NCBI GenBank assembly: GCA_033782935.1
Contig: JAWQEG010000477.1
Location: forward strand, 1,612,001 to 1,676,000
Source: Petrolisthes cinctipes
Lineage: Eukaryota > Arthropoda > Malacostraca > Decapoda > Porcellanidae
Length of the DNA: 64,000 nucleotides
Reading direction: 5' to 3'
Position numbers and translations under genes: made by a program. The notes beneath the pieces were generated by a model. The model saw nothing but the letters and a program-made list of their open reading frames with translations. It was not told the DNA's origin and searched no databases. Shown one piece after another: positions 1 to 14,037 of the stretch. The stretch's first letter is position 1, and each line of letters opens with the position of its first letter.

Positions 1-3000
1 ATTCTGGCCCTAAACACCCGAAAATTCGATATTTTGGGGTCTCAGAAGCGATCTGTACATGCCTACTCCGTGTTAGAGTATTTTCAAAATTCAGGCCCAA
101 AACATGCTGAAAATCGATATTTTTGGTGCCCAAAGTCAATATGTGCATGTATCTTCTGTACCCGTTTATATCTCAAATTCAGGCTCAAAACACCCGAAAA
201 TTCAATATTTTGGGGTCCCAGAAGCAATCTGTACATGCCTACTCAGTGCTAGAATATTTTCAAAATATAGGCTAAAAACGCTAAAAATCGATCTTTTAGG
301 TGCCAAAAAGTCGATATCTCAAATTCAGTCCCAAAACACCAGAAAATTCGATATTATGGGGCCCCAGAAGCGATCTGTACATGCCTACTCCGTGTTAGAG
401 TATTTTCAAAATACATGCTCAAAACATACTGAAAATCGATCTTTTAGGTGCACAAAAGTTGATATGTGCATGCATCTTCAGTACCCGTTTATATCTCAAA
501 TTCAGGCTCAAAACACCCGAAAATTCAATATTTTGGGGTCCCAGAAGTAATCTGTACATGCCTACTCAGTGTTAGAGTATTTTCAAAATACAGGCCCAAA
601 ACATGCTGAAAATCGATATTTTAGATGCCTAAAGTCAATATGTGCATGTATCTTCTGTACCCGTTTATATCTCAAATTCAGGCTCAAAACACCCGAAAAT
701 TCAATATTTTGGGGTCCCAGAAGCAATCTGTACATGCCTACTCAGTGTTAGAGTATTTTCAAAATACAGGCTTAAAACATGCTGAAAATCGATATTTTAG
801 ATGCCCAAAGTCAATATGTGCATGTATCTTCTGTACCCGTTTATATCTCAAATTCAGGCTCAAAACACCCGAAAATTCAATATTTTGGGGTCCCAGAAGC
901 AATCTGTACATGCCTACTCAGTGCTAGAATATTTTCAAAATATAGGCTAAAAACATGCTAAAAATCGATCTTTTAGGTGCCAAAAAGTCGATATCTCAAA
1001 TTCAGTCCCAAAACACCCGAAAATTCGATATTTAGGGGCCCCAGAAGCGATCTGTACATGCCTACTCCGTGTTAGAGTATTTTCAAAATACATGCTCAAA
1101 ACATACTGAAAATCGATCTTTTAGGTGCACAAAAGTCGATATGTGCATGCATCTTCAGTACCCGTTTATATCTCAAATTCAGGCTCAAAACACCCGAAAA
1201 TTCAATATTTTGGGGTCCCAGAAGCAATCTGTACATGCCTACTCAGTGTTAGAGTATTTTCAAAATACATGCTCAAAACATACTGAAAATCGATCTTTTA
1301 GGTGCATAAAAGTCGATATGTGCATGCATCTTCAGTACCCGTTTATATCTCAAATTCAGGCTCAAAACACCCGAAAATTCAATATTTTGGGGTCCCAGAA
1401 GCAATTTGTACATGCCTACTCAGTGTTAGAGTATTTTCAAAATACAGGCCCAAAACATGCTGAAAATCGATATTTTAGATGCCAAAAGTCAATATGTGCA
1501 TGTATCTTCTGTACCCGTTTATATCTCAAATTCAGGCTCAAAACACCCGAAAATTCAATATTTTGGGGTCCCAGAAGCAATCTGTACATGCCTACACAGT
1601 GCTAGAATATTTTCAAAATATAGGCTAAAAACATGCTAAAAATCGACATTTTAGGTGCCAAAAAATCTATATCTGAAATTCAGTCCCAAAACACCCGAAA
1701 ATTCGATATTTAGAGGTCCCAGAAGGTATCTGTACATGCCTACTCCGTGTTAGAGTATTTTCAAAATACAGGCCAAAAACATACTGAAAATCGATCTTTT
1801 AGGTGCCCAAAAGTCGATATGTGCATGCATCTTCTGTACCCGTTTATATCTCAAATTCTGGCCCTAAACACCCGAAAATTCGATATTTTGGGGTCCCAGA
1901 AGCGATCTGTACATGCCTACTCCGTGTTAGAGTATTTTCAAAATTCAGGCCCAAAACATGCTGAAAATCGATATTTTTGGTGCCCAAAGTCAATATGTGC
2001 ATGTATCTTCTGTACCCGTTTATATCTCAAATTCAGGCTCAAAACACCCGAAAATTCAATATTTTGGGGTCCCAGAAGCAATCTGTCCATGCCTACTCAG
2101 TGCTAGAATATTTTCAAAATATAGGCTAAAAACATGCAAAAAATCGATCTTTTAGGTGCCAAAAAGTCGATATCTCAAATTCAGTCCCAAAACACCCGAA
2201 AATTCGATATTTAGGGGCCCCAGAAGCGATCTGTACATGCCTACTCCGTGTTAGAGTATTTTCAAAATACATGCTTAAAACATACTGAAAATCGATCTTT
2301 TAGGTGCACAAAAGTTGATATGTGCATGCATCTTCAGTACCCGTTTATATCTCAAATTCAGGCTCAAAACACCCGAAAATTCAATATTTTGGTGTCCCAG
2401 AAGTAATCTGTACATGCCTACTCAGTGTTAGAGTATTTTCAAAATACAGGCCCAAAACATGCTGAAAATCGATATTTTATATGCCTAAAGTCAATATGTG
2501 CATGTATCTTCTGTACCCGTTTATATCTCAAATTCAGGCTCAAAACACCCGAAAATTCAATATTTTGGGGTTCCAGAAGCAATCTGTACATGCCTACTCA
2601 GTGTTAGAGTATTTTCAAAATACAGGCTTAAAACATGCTGAAAATCGATATTTTAGATGCCCAAAGTCAATATGTGCATGTATCTTCTGTACCCGTTTAT
2701 ATCTCAAATTCAGGCTCAAAACACCCGAAAATTCAATATTTTGGGGTCCCGAAGCAATCTGTACATGCCTACACAGTGCTAGAATATTTCAAAATATAGG
2801 CTAAAAACATGCTAAAAATCGATATTATAGGTGCCAAAAAATCGATATCTTAAATTTAGTCCCATAACACCCGAAAATTCGATATTTAGAGGTCCCAGAA
2901 GGTATCTGTACATGCCTACTCCGTGTTAGAGTATTTTCAAAATACAGGCCAAAAACATACTGAAAATCGATCTTTTAGGTGCCCAAAAGTCGATATGTGC

Positions 3001-5416
3001 ATGCATCTTCTGTACCCGTTTATATCTCAAATTCTGGCCCTAAACACCTGAAAATTCGATATTTTGGGGTCCCAGAAGCGATCTGTACATGCCTACTCCG
3101 TGTTAGAGTATTTTCAAAATTCGGGCCCAAAACATGATGAAAATCGATATTTTTGGTGCCCAAAGTCAATATGTGCATGTATCTTCTGTACCCGTTTATA
3201 TCTCAAATTCAGGCTCAAAACACCCGAAAATTCAATATTTTGGGGTCCCAGAAGCAATCTGTACAGTGCTAGAATATTTTCAAAATATAGGCTAAAAACA
3301 TGCTAAAAATCGATCTTTTAGGTGCCAAAAATTCGATATCTCAATTTTTGTCCCAAAACACCCTAAAATTCGATATTTAGGGGTCCCAGAAGCGATCTGT
3401 ACATGCCTACTCCGTGTTAGAGTATTTTCAAAATACATGCTCAAAACATACTGAAAATCGATCTTTTAGGTGCACAAAAGTCGATATGTGCATGCATCTT
3501 CAGTAACCGTTTATATCTTAAATTCAGGCTCAAAACACCCGAAAATTCAATATTTTGGGGTCCCAGAAGCAATCTGTACATGCCTACTCAGTGTTAGAGT
3601 ATTTTCAAAATACAGGCCCAAAACATGCTGAAAATCGATATTTTAGATGCCCAAAGTCAATATGTGCATGTATCTTCTGTACCCGTTTATATCTCAAATT
3701 CAGGCTCAAAACACCCGAAAATTCAATATTTTGGGGTCACAGAAGCAATCTGTACATGCCTACACAGTGCTAGAATATTTTCAAAATATAGGCTAAAAAC
3801 ATGCTAAAAATCGACATTTTAGGTGCCAAAAAATCGATATCTCAAATTCAGTCCCAAAACACCCGAAAATTCGATATTTAAAGGTCCCAGAAGGTATCTG
3901 TACATGCCTACTCCGTGTTAGAGTATTTTCAAAATACATGCTCAAAACATACTGAAAATCGATCTTTTAGGTGCACAAAAGTCGATATGTGCATGCATCT
4001 TCAGTACCCGTTTATATCTCAAATTCAGGCTCAAAACACACGAAAATTCAATATTTTAGGGTCCCAGAAGCAATCTGTACATGCCTACTCAGTGTTAGAG
4101 TATTTTCAAAATACAGGCCCAAAACATGCTGAAAATCGATATTTTAGATGCCCAAAGTCAATATGTGCATGTATATTATGTACCCGTTTATATCTCAAAT
4201 TCAGGCTCAAAACACCCGAAAATTCAATATTTTGGGGTCCCAGAAGCAATCTGTACATGCCTACACAGTGCTAGAATATTTTCATAATATAGGCTAAAAA
4301 CATGCTGAAAATCGATATTTTAGGTGCCAAAAAATCGATATCTCAAATTCAGTCCCAAAACACCCGAAAATTCGATATTTAGAGGTCCCAGAAGGTATCT
4401 GTACATGCCTACTCCGTGTTAGAGTATTTTCAAAATACAGGCCAAAAACATACTGAAAATCGATCTTTTAGGTGCCAAAAATCGATATGTGCATGCATCT
4501 TCTGTACCCGTTTATATCTCAAATTCTGGCCCTAAACACCCGAAAATTCGATTTTTTGGGGTCCCAGATGCGATCTGTACATGCCTACTCCGTGTTAGAG
4601 TATTTTCAAAATTCAGGCCCAAAACATGCTGAAAATCGATATTTTTGGTGCCCAAAGTCAATATGTGCATGTATCTTCTGTACCCGTTTATATCTCAAAT
4701 TCAGGCTCAAAACACCCGAAAATTCAATATTTTGGGGTCCCAGAAGCAATCTGTACATGCCTACTCAGTGCTAGAATATTTTCAAAATATAGGCTAAAAA
4801 CATGCTAAAAATCGATCTTTTAGGTGCCAAAAAGTCGATATCTCAAATTCAGTCCCAAAACACCCGAAAATTCGATATTTAGGGGTCCCAGAAGCGATCT
4901 GTACATGCCTACTCCGTGTTAGAGTATTTTCAAAATACATGCTCAAAACATACTGAAAATCGATCTTTTAGGTGCACAAAAGTCGATATGTGCATGCATC
5001 TTCAGTACCCGTTTATATCTCAAATTCAGGCTCAAAACACCCGAAAATTCAATATTTTGGGGTCCCAGAAGGAATCTGTACATGCCTACTCAGTGTTAGA
5101 GTATTTTCAAAATACAGGCCCAAAACATGCTGAAAATCGATATTTTAGATGCCCAAAGTCAATATGTGCATGTATCTTCTGTACCCGTTTATATCTCAAA
5201 TTCAGGCTCAAAACACCCGAAAATTCAATATTTTGGGGTCCCAGAAGCAATCTGTACATGCCTACACAGTGCTAGAATATTTTCAAAATATAGGCTAAAA
5301 ACATGCTAAAAATCGACATTTTAGGTGCCAAAAAATCGATATCTCAAATTCAGTCCCAAAACACCCGAAAATTCGATATTTAGAGGTCCCAGATGGTATC
5401 TATACATGTCTACTCC
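1..5416 (+). repeat. Left segment: trimers and hexamers with local monomer duplications
   Basis: Monomer starts: B2 70, C2 246, A1 392, B1 569, B1 745, C2 921, A1 1069, A1 1246, B1 1423, C1 1599, A2 1747, B2 1924, C2 2100, A1 2248, B1 2425, B1 2601, C1 2776, A2 2923, B2 3100, C2 3266, A1 3414, B1 3591, C1 3767, A1 3915, B1 4092, C1 4268, A2 4416, B2 4592, C2 4768, A1 4916, B1 5093, C1 5269. Bases 1-69 are the end of an A2. The part up to about 900 matches the part beginning near 1855 at an offset of 1,854-1,856 bp. The 2-bp change in offset comes from a deletion near 276. One-base deletions occur in the units at 2601, 2776 and 4416. Confidence 0.88.
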
Positions 5417-5593
5417 GTGTTAGAGTATTTTCAAAATACAGGCCAAAAACATACTGAAAATCGATCTTTTAGGTGCCCAAAAGTCGATATGTGCATGCAT
5501 CTTCTGTACCCGTTTATATCTCAAATTCTGGCCCTAAACACCGGAAAATTCGATATTTTGGGGTCCCAGAAGCGATCTGTACATGCCTACTCC

Positions 5594-5770
5594 GTGTTAG
5601 AGTATTTTCAAAATTCAGGCCCAAAACATGCTGAAAATCGATCTTTTAGGTGCACAAAAGTCGATATGTGCATGCATCTTCAGTACCCGTTTATATCTCA
5701 AATTCAGGCTCAAAACAAACGAAAATTCAATATTTTGGGGTCCCAGAAGCAATCTGTACATGCCTACTCC
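5594..5770 (+). repeat. Hybrid B2/A1 monomer, the macro-block anchor
   Basis: The unit starts as B2 (TTCAGGCCCAAAACATGCTG) and switches inside ATCGATCTTTTAGGTGCAC to an A1 body and tail, giving 177 bp. The same hybrid with the same switch recurs at 15545, 21528 and 34424, always after an A2 whose upstream sequence reads TATCTATACATGTCTACTCC. It is thus a single crossover product that was later copied together with its surroundings, and it serves as the landmark for the four macro-blocks. Confidence 0.87.
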
Positions 5771-6090
5771 GTGTTAGAGTATTTTCAAAATTCAGACCCA
5801 AAACATGCTGAAAATCGATATTTTTGGTGCCCAAAGTCAATATGTGCATGTATCTTCTGTACCCGTTTATATCTCAAATTCAGGCTCAAAACAACCGAAA
5901 ATTCAATATTTTGGGGTCCCAGAAGCAATCTGTACTTGCCTACTCAGTGCTAGAATATTTTCAAAAGGCTAAAAACATGCTAAAAATCGATCTTTTAGGT
6001 GCAAAAAAGTCGATATCACAAATTCAGTCCCAAAACACCTGAAAATTCGATATTTAGGGGTCCCAGAAGCGATCTGTACATGCCTACTCC

Positions 6091-9000
6091 GTGTTAGAGT
6101 ATTTTCAAAATACATGCGCAAAACATACTGAAAATCGATCTTTTAGGTGCACAAAAGTCGATATGTGCATGCATCTTCAGTACCCGTTTATATCTCAAAT
6201 TCAGGCTCAAAACACCCGAAAATTCAATATTTTGGGGTCCCAGAAGCAATCTGTGCATGCCTACACAGTGCTAGAATATTTTCAAAATATAGGCTAAAAA
6301 CATGGTAAAAATCGACATTTTAGGTGCCAAAAAATCGATATCTCAAATTCAGTCCCAAAACACCCGAAAATTCGATATTTAGGGGTCCCAGAAGCGATCT
6401 GTACATGCCTACTCCGTGTTAGAGTATTTTCAAAATACATGCTCAAAACATACTGAAAATCGATCTTTTAGGTGCACAAAAGTCGATATGTGCATGCATC
6501 TTCAGTACCCGTTTATATCTCAAATTCAGGCTCAAAACACCCGAAAATTCGATATTTTGGGGTCCCAGAAGCGATCTGTACATGCCTACTCCGTGTTAGA
6601 GTATTTTCAAAATTCAGGCCCAAAACATGCTGATAATCGATATTTTTGGTGCCCAAAGTCAATATGTGCATGTATCTTCTGTACCCATTTATATCTCAAA
6701 TTCAGGCTCAAAACAACCGAAAATTCAATATTTTGGGGTCCCAGAAGCAATCTGTACTTGCCTACTCAGTGCTAGAATATTTTCAAAATATAGGCTAAAA
6801 ACATGCTAAAAATCGATCTTTTAGGTGCCAAAAAGTCGATATCTCAAATTCAGTCCCAAAACACCCGAAAATTCGATATTTAGGGGTCCCAGAAGCGATC
6901 TGTACATGCCTACTCCGTGTTAGAGTATTTTCAAAATACATGCTCAAAACATACTGAAAATCGATCTTTTAGGTGCACAAAAGTCGATATGTGCATGCAT
7001 CTTCAGTACCCGTTTATATCTCAAATTCAGGCTCAAAACACCCGAAAATTCAATATTTTGGGGTCCCAGAAGCAATCAGTGCATGCCTACACAGTGCTAG
7101 AATATTTTCAAAATATAGGCTAAAAACATGGTAAAAATCGACATTTTAGGTGACAAAAAATCGATATCTCAAATTCAGTCCCAAAACACCCGAAAATTCG
7201 ATATTTAGGGGTCCCAGAAGTGATCTGTACATGCCTACTCCGTGTTAGAGTATTTTCAAAATACATGCTCAAAACATACTGAAAATCGATCTTTTAGGTG
7301 CACAAAAGTCGATATGTGCATGCATCCTCAGTACCCGTTTATATCTCAAATTCAGGCTCAAAACACCCGAAAATTCAATATTTTGGTGTCCCAGAAGCAA
7401 TCTGTACATGCCTACTCAGTGTTAGAGTATTTTCAAAATACAGGCCCCAAACATGCTGAAAATCGATATTTTAGATGCCCAAAGTCAATATGTGCATGTA
7501 TCTTCTGTACCCGTTTATATCTCAAATTCAAGCTCAAAACACCCGAAAATTCAATATTTTGGGGTCCCAGAAGCAATCTGTACATGCCTACACAGTGCTA
7601 GAATATTTTGAAAATATAGGCTAAAAACATGCTAAAAATCGACATTTTAGGTGCCAAAAAATCGATATATCAAATTCAGTCCCAAAACACCCGAAAATTC
7701 GATATTTAGAGGTCCCAGAAGGTATCTGTACATGCCTACTCCGTGTTAGAGTATTTTCAAAATACAGGCCAAAAACATACTGAAAATCGATCTTTTAGGT
7801 GCACAAAAGTCGATATGTGCATGCATCTTCAGTACCCGTTTATATCTCAAATTCAGGCTCAAAACACCCGAAAATTCAATATTTTGGGGTCCCAGAAGCA
7901 ATCTGTGCATGCCTACACAGTGCTAGAATATTTTCAAAATATAGGCTAAAAACATGGTAAAAATCGACATTTTAGGTGCCAAAAAATCGATATCTCAAAT
8001 TCAGTCCCAAAACACCCGAAAATTCGATATTTAGGGGTCCCAGAAGCGATCTGTACATGCCTACTCCGTGTTAGAGTATTTTCAAAATACATGCTCAAAA
8101 CATACTGAAAATCGATCTTTTAGGTGCACAAAAGTCGATATGTGCATGCATCTTCAGTACCCGTTTATATCTCAAATTCAGGCTCAAAACACCCGAAAAT
8201 TCGATATTTTGGGGTCCCAGAAGCGATCTGTACATGCCTACTCCGTGTTAGAGTATTTTCAAAATTCAGGCCCAAAACATGCTGATAATCGATATTTTTG
8301 GTGCCCAAAGTCAATATGTGCATGTATCTTCTGTACCCGTTTATATCTCAAATTCAGGCTCAAAACAACCGAAAATTCAATATTTTGGGGTCCCAGAAGC
8401 AATCTGTACTTGCCTACTCAGTGCTAGAATATTTTCAAAATATAGGCTAAAAACATGCTAAAAATCGATCTTTTAGGTGCCAAAAAGTCGATATCTCAAA
8501 TTCAGTCCCAAAACACCCGAAAATTCGATATTTAGGGGTCCCAGAAGCGATCTGTACATGCCTACTCCGTGTTAGAGTATTTTCAAAATACATGCTCAAA
8601 ACATACTGAAAATCGATCTTTTAGGTGCACAAAAGTCGATATGTGCATGCATCTTCAGTACCCGTTTATATCTCAAATTCAGGCTCAAAACACCCGAAAA
8701 TTCAATATTTTGGGGTCCCAGAAGCAATCTGTGCATGCCTACACAGTGCTAGAATATTTTCAAAATATAGGCTAAAAACATGGTAAAAATCGACATTTTA
8801 GGTGCCAAAAAATCGATATCTCAAATTCAGTCCCAAAACACCCGAAAATTCGATATTTAGGGGTCCCAGAAGTGATCTGTACATGCCTACTCCGTGTTAG
8901 AGTATTTTCAAAATACATGCTCAAAACATACTGAAAATCGATCTTTTAGGTGCACAAAAGTCGATATGTGCATGCATCTTCAGTACCCGTTTATATCTCA

Positions 9001-9394
9001 AATTCAGGCTCAAAACACCCGAAAATTCAATATTTTGGTGTCCCAGAAGCAATCTGTACATGCCTACTCAGTGTTAGAGTATTTTCAAAATACAGGCCCC
9101 AAACATGCTGAAAATCGATATTTTAGATGCCCAAAGTCAATATGTGCATGTATCTTCTGTACCCGTTTATATCTCAAATTCAAGCTCAAAACACCCGAAA
9201 ATTCAATATTTTGGGGTCCCAGAAGCAATCTGTACATGCCTACACAGTGCTAGAATATTTTGAAAATATAGGCTAAAAACATGCTAAAAATCGACATTTT
9301 AGGTGCCAAAAAATCGATATATCAAATTCAGTCCCAAAACACCCGAAAATTCGATATTTAGAGGTCCCAGAAGGTATCTGTACATGCCTACTCC
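6091..9394 (+). repeat. Four-copy 826-bp pentamer array (A1-C1-A1-B-C)
   Basis: A1-C1 dimers of 325 bp begin at 6091, 6917, 7743 and 8569, exactly 826 bp apart, each followed by a 501-bp trimer (6416, 7242, 8068, 8894). Trimers alternate between B2-C2 and B1-C1 content, so a 1,652-bp two-pentamer unit is visible: 6416 and 7242 repeat at 8068 and 8894. The C1 of each dimer has CATGGTAAAAATC, a private mark. The A monomer at 7743 begins as A2 and becomes A1 between 7774 and 7802, which marks the join of the 1,652-bp duplication. Confidence 0.88.
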
Positions 9395-12300
9395 GTGTTA
9401 GAGTATTTTCAAAATACAGGCCAAAAACATACTGAAAATCGATCTTTTAGGTGCCCAAAAGTCGATATGTGCATGCATCTTCTGTACCCGTTTATATCTC
9501 AAATTTTGGCCCTAAACACCCGAAAATTCGATATTTTGGGGTCCCAGAAGCGATCTGTACATGCCTACTCCGTGTTAGAGTATTTTCAAAATTCAGGCCC
9601 AAAACATGCTGAAAATCGATATTTTTGGTGCCCAAAGTCAATATGTGCATGTATCTTCTGTACCCGTTTATATCTCAAATTCAGGCTCAAAACACCCGAA
9701 AATTCAATATTTTTGGGGTCCCAGAAGCAATCTGTACAGTGCTAGAATATTTTCAAAATATAGGCTAAAAACATGCTAAAAATCGATCTTCTAGGTGCCA
9801 AAAAGTCGATATCTCAAATTCAGTCCCAAAACACCCGAAAATTTGATATTTAGGGGTCCCAGAAGCGATCTGTACATGCCTACTCCGTGTTAGAGTATTT
9901 TCAAAATACATGCTCAAAACATACTGAAAATCGATCTTTTAGGTGCACAAAAGTCGATATGTGCATGCATCTTCAGTACCCGTTTATATCTCAAATTCAG
10001 GCTCAAAACACCCGAAAATTCAATATTTTGGGGTCCCAGAAGCAATCTGTACATGCCTACTCAGTGTTAGAGTATTTTCAAAATACATGCCCAAAACATG
10101 CTGAAAATCGATATTTTAGATTCCCAAAGTCAATATGTGCATGTATCTTCTGTACCCGTTTATATCTCAAATTCAGGCTCAAAACACCCGAAAATTCAAT
10201 ATTTTGGGGTCCCAGAAGCAATCTGTACATGCCTACACAGTGCTAGAATATTTTCAAAATATAGGCTAAAAACATGCTGAAAATCGATATTTTAGGTGCC
10301 AAAAAATCGATATCTCAAATTCAGTCCAAAAAACACCCGAAAATTCGATATTTAGAGGTCCCAGAAGGTATCTGTACATGCCTACTCCGTGTTAGAGTAT
10401 TTTCAAAATACAGGCCAAAAACATACTGAAAATCGATCTTTTAGGTGCACAAAAGTCGATATGTGCATGCATCTTCTGTACCCGTTTATATCTCAAATTC
10501 TGGCCTTAAACACCCGAAAATTCGATATTTTGGGGTCCCTGAAGCAATCTGTACATGCCTACTCCGTGTTAGAGTATTTTCAAAATTCAGGCCCAAAACA
10601 TGCTGAAAATCGATATTTTTGGTGCCCAAAGTCAATATGTGCATGTATCTTCTGTACCCGTTTATATCTCAAATTCAGGCTCAAAACACCCGAAAATTCA
10701 ATATTTTGGGGTCCCAGAAGCAATCTGTACATGCCTACTCAGTGCTAGAATATTTTCAAAATATAGGCTAAAAACATGCTAAAAATCGATCTTTTAGGTG
10801 CCAAAAAATCGATATCTCAAATTCAGTTACAAAACACCCAAAATTCGATATTTAGAGGTCCCAGAAGGTATCTGTACATGCCTACTCCGTGTTAGAGTAT
10901 TTTCAAAATACAGGCCAAAAACATACTGAAAATCGATCTTTTAGGTGCCCAAAAGTCGATATGTGCATGCATCTTCTGTACCCGTTTATATCTCAAATTC
11001 TGGCCCTAAACACCCGAAAATTCGATATTTTGGGGTCCCAGAAGCGATCTGTACATGCCTACTCCGTGTTAGAGTATTTTCAAAATTCAGGCCCAAAACA
11101 TGCTGTAAATCGATATTTTTGGTGCCCAAAGTCAATATGTGCATGTATCTTCTGTACCCGTTTATATCTCAAATTCAGGCTCAAAACACCCGAAAATTCA
11201 ATATTTTGGGGTCCCAGAAGCAATCTGTACAGTGCTAGAATATTTTCAAAATATATGCTAAAAACATGCTAAAAATCGATCTTTTAGGTGCCAAAAAGTC
11301 GATATCTCAAATTCAGTCCCAAAACACCCGAAAATTCGATATTTAGTGGTTCCAGAAGCGATCTGTACATGCCTACTCCGTGTTAGAGTATTTTCAAAAT
11401 ACATGCTCAAAACATACTGAAAATCGATCTTTTAGGTGCACAAAAGTCGATATGTGCATGCATCTTCAGTACCCGTTTATATCTCAAATTCAGGCTCAAT
11501 ACACCCGAAAATTCAATATTTTGGGGTCCCAGAAGCAATCTGTACATGCCTACTCAGTGTTAGAGTATTTTCAAAATACAGGCCCAAAACATGCTGAAAA
11601 TCGATATTTTAGATGCCCAAAGTCAATATGTGCATGTATCTTCTGTACCCGTTTATATCTCAAATTCAGTCTCAAAACACCCGAAAATTCAATATTTTGG
11701 GGTCCCAGAAGCAATCTGTACATGCCTACACAGTGCTAGAATATTTTCAAAATATAGGCTAAAAACATGCTAAAAATCGACATTTTAGGTGCCAAAAAAT
11801 CGATATCTCAAATTCAGTCCCAAAACACCCGAAAATTCAATATTTAGAGGTCCCAAAAGGTATCTGTACATGCCTACTCCGTGTTAGAGTATTTTCAAAA
11901 TACAGGCAAAAAACATACTGAAAATCGATCTCTTAGGGGCCCAAAAGTCGATATGTGCATGCATCTTCTGTACCCGTTTATATCTCAAATTCTGGCCCTA
12001 AACACCCGAAAATTCGATATTTTGGGGTCCCAGAAGCGATCTGTACATGCCTACTCCGTGTTAGAGTATTTTCAAAATTCAGGCCCAAAACATGCTGAAA
12101 ATCGATATTTTTGGTGCCCAAAGTCAATATGTACATGTATCTTCTGTACCCGTTTATATCTCAAATTCAGGCTCAAAACACCCGAAAATTCAATATTTTG
12201 GGGTCCCAGAAGCAATCTGTACATGCCTACTCAGTGCTAGAATATTTTCAAAATATAGGCTAAAAACATGCTAAAAATCGATCTTTTAGGTGCCAAAAAG

Positions 12301-12544
12301 TCGATATCTCAAATTCAGTCCCAAAACACCCGAAAATTCGATATTTAGGGGTCCCAGAAGGGATCTGTACATGCCTACTCCGTGTTAGAGTATTTTCAAA
12401 ATACATGCTCAAAACATACTGAAAATCGATCTTTTAGGTGCACAAAAGTCGATATGTGCATGCATCTTCAGTACCCGTTTATATCTCAAATTCAGGCTCA
12501 AAACACCCGAAAATTCAATATTTTTGGGTCCCAGAAATAATCTG

Positions 12545-14037
12545 TACATGCCTACTCAGTGTTAAAGTATTTTCAAAATACAGGCCCAAAACATGCTGAA
12601 AATCGATATTTTAGATGCCCAAAGTCAATATGTGCATGTATCTTCTGTACCCGTTTATATCTCAAATTGAGGCTCAAAACACCCGAAAATTCAATATTTT
12701 GGGGTCCCAGAAGCAATCTGTACATGCCTACACAGTGCTAGAATATTTTCAAAATATAGGCTAAAAACATGCTAAAAATCGACATTTTAGGTGCCAAAAA
12801 ATCGATATCTCAAATTCAGTCCCAAAACACCCGAAAATTCGATATTTAGAGGTCCCAGAAGGTATCTGTACATGCCTACTCCGTGTTAGAGTATTTTCAA
12901 AATACAGGCCAAAAACATACTGAAAATCGATCTTTTAGGTGCCCAAAAGTCGATATGTGCATGCATCTTCTGTACCCGTTTATATCTCAAATTCTGGCCC
13001 TAAACACCCGAAAATTCGATATTTTGGGGTCCCAGAAGCGATCTGTACATGCCTACTCCGTGTTAGAGTATTTTCAAAATTCAGGCCCAAAACATGCTGT
13101 AAATCGATATTTTTGGTGCCCAAAGTCAATATGTGCATGTATCTTCTGTACCCGTTTATATCTCAAATTCAGGCTCAAAACACCCGTAAATTCAATATTT
13201 TGGGGTCCCAGAAGCAATCTGTACAGTGCTAGAATATTTTCAAAATATAGGCTAAAAACATGGTAAAAATCGATCTTTTAGGTGCCAAAAAGTCGATATC
13301 TCAAATTCAGTCCCAAAACACCCGAAAATTCGATATTTAGGGGTCCCAGAAGCGATCTGTACATGCCTACTCCGTGTTAGAGTATTTTCAAAATACATGC
13401 TCAAAACATACTGAAAATCGATCATTTAGGTGCACAAAAGTCGATATGTGCATGCATCTTCAGTACCCGTTTATATCTCAAATTCAGGCTCAATACACCC
13501 GAAAATTCAATATTTTGTAGTCCCAGAAGCAATCTGTACATGCCTACTCAGTGTTAGAGTATTTTCAAAATACAGGCCCAAAACATGCTGAAAATCGATA
13601 TTTTAGATGCCCAAAGTCAATATGTGCATGTATCTTCTGTACCCGTTTATATCTCAAATTGAGGCTCAAAACACCCGAAAATTCAATATTTTGGGGTCCC
13701 AGAAGCAATCTGTACATGCCTACACAGTGCTAGAATATTTTCAAAATATAGGCTAAAAACATGCTAAAAATCGACATTTTAGGTGCCAAAAAATCGATAT
13801 CTCAAATTCAGTCCCAAAACACCCGAAAATTCGATATTTAGAGGTCCCAGATGGTATCTATACATGTCTACTCCGTGTTAGAGTATTTTCAAAATACAGG
13901 CCAAAAACATACTGAAAATCGATCTTTTAGGTGCCCAAAAGTCGATATGTGCATGCATCTTCTGTACCCGTTTATATCTCAAATTCTGGCCCTAAACACC
14001 GGAAAATTCGATATTTTGGGGTCCCAGAAGCGATCTG
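12545..14037 (+). repeat. 1,493-bp tandem duplication, copy 1 (macro-block I)
   Basis: Units at 12883, 13374, 13551 and 13875 recur 1,493 bp downstream at 14376, 14867, 15044 and 15368, including the private marks CATGCTGTAAATC, CATGGTAAAAATC, ATCGATCATTTAGG and TTTTGTAGTCCC. The length equals two 501-bp trimers plus one 491-bp trimer. Block II carries a single copy of this segment (20359-21350). Confidence 0.88.

Noticed and set aside
5393..5953. Open reading frame of 186 codons (and about 200 shorter ones) as protein genes
   Set aside because: The frames consist only of satellite monomers, start at the same GTG or internal ATG in each unit, recur in several overlapping frames of the same DNA and end wherever a 176- or 148-bp unit shifts the frame. 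No domain, signal peptide or gene context is present.
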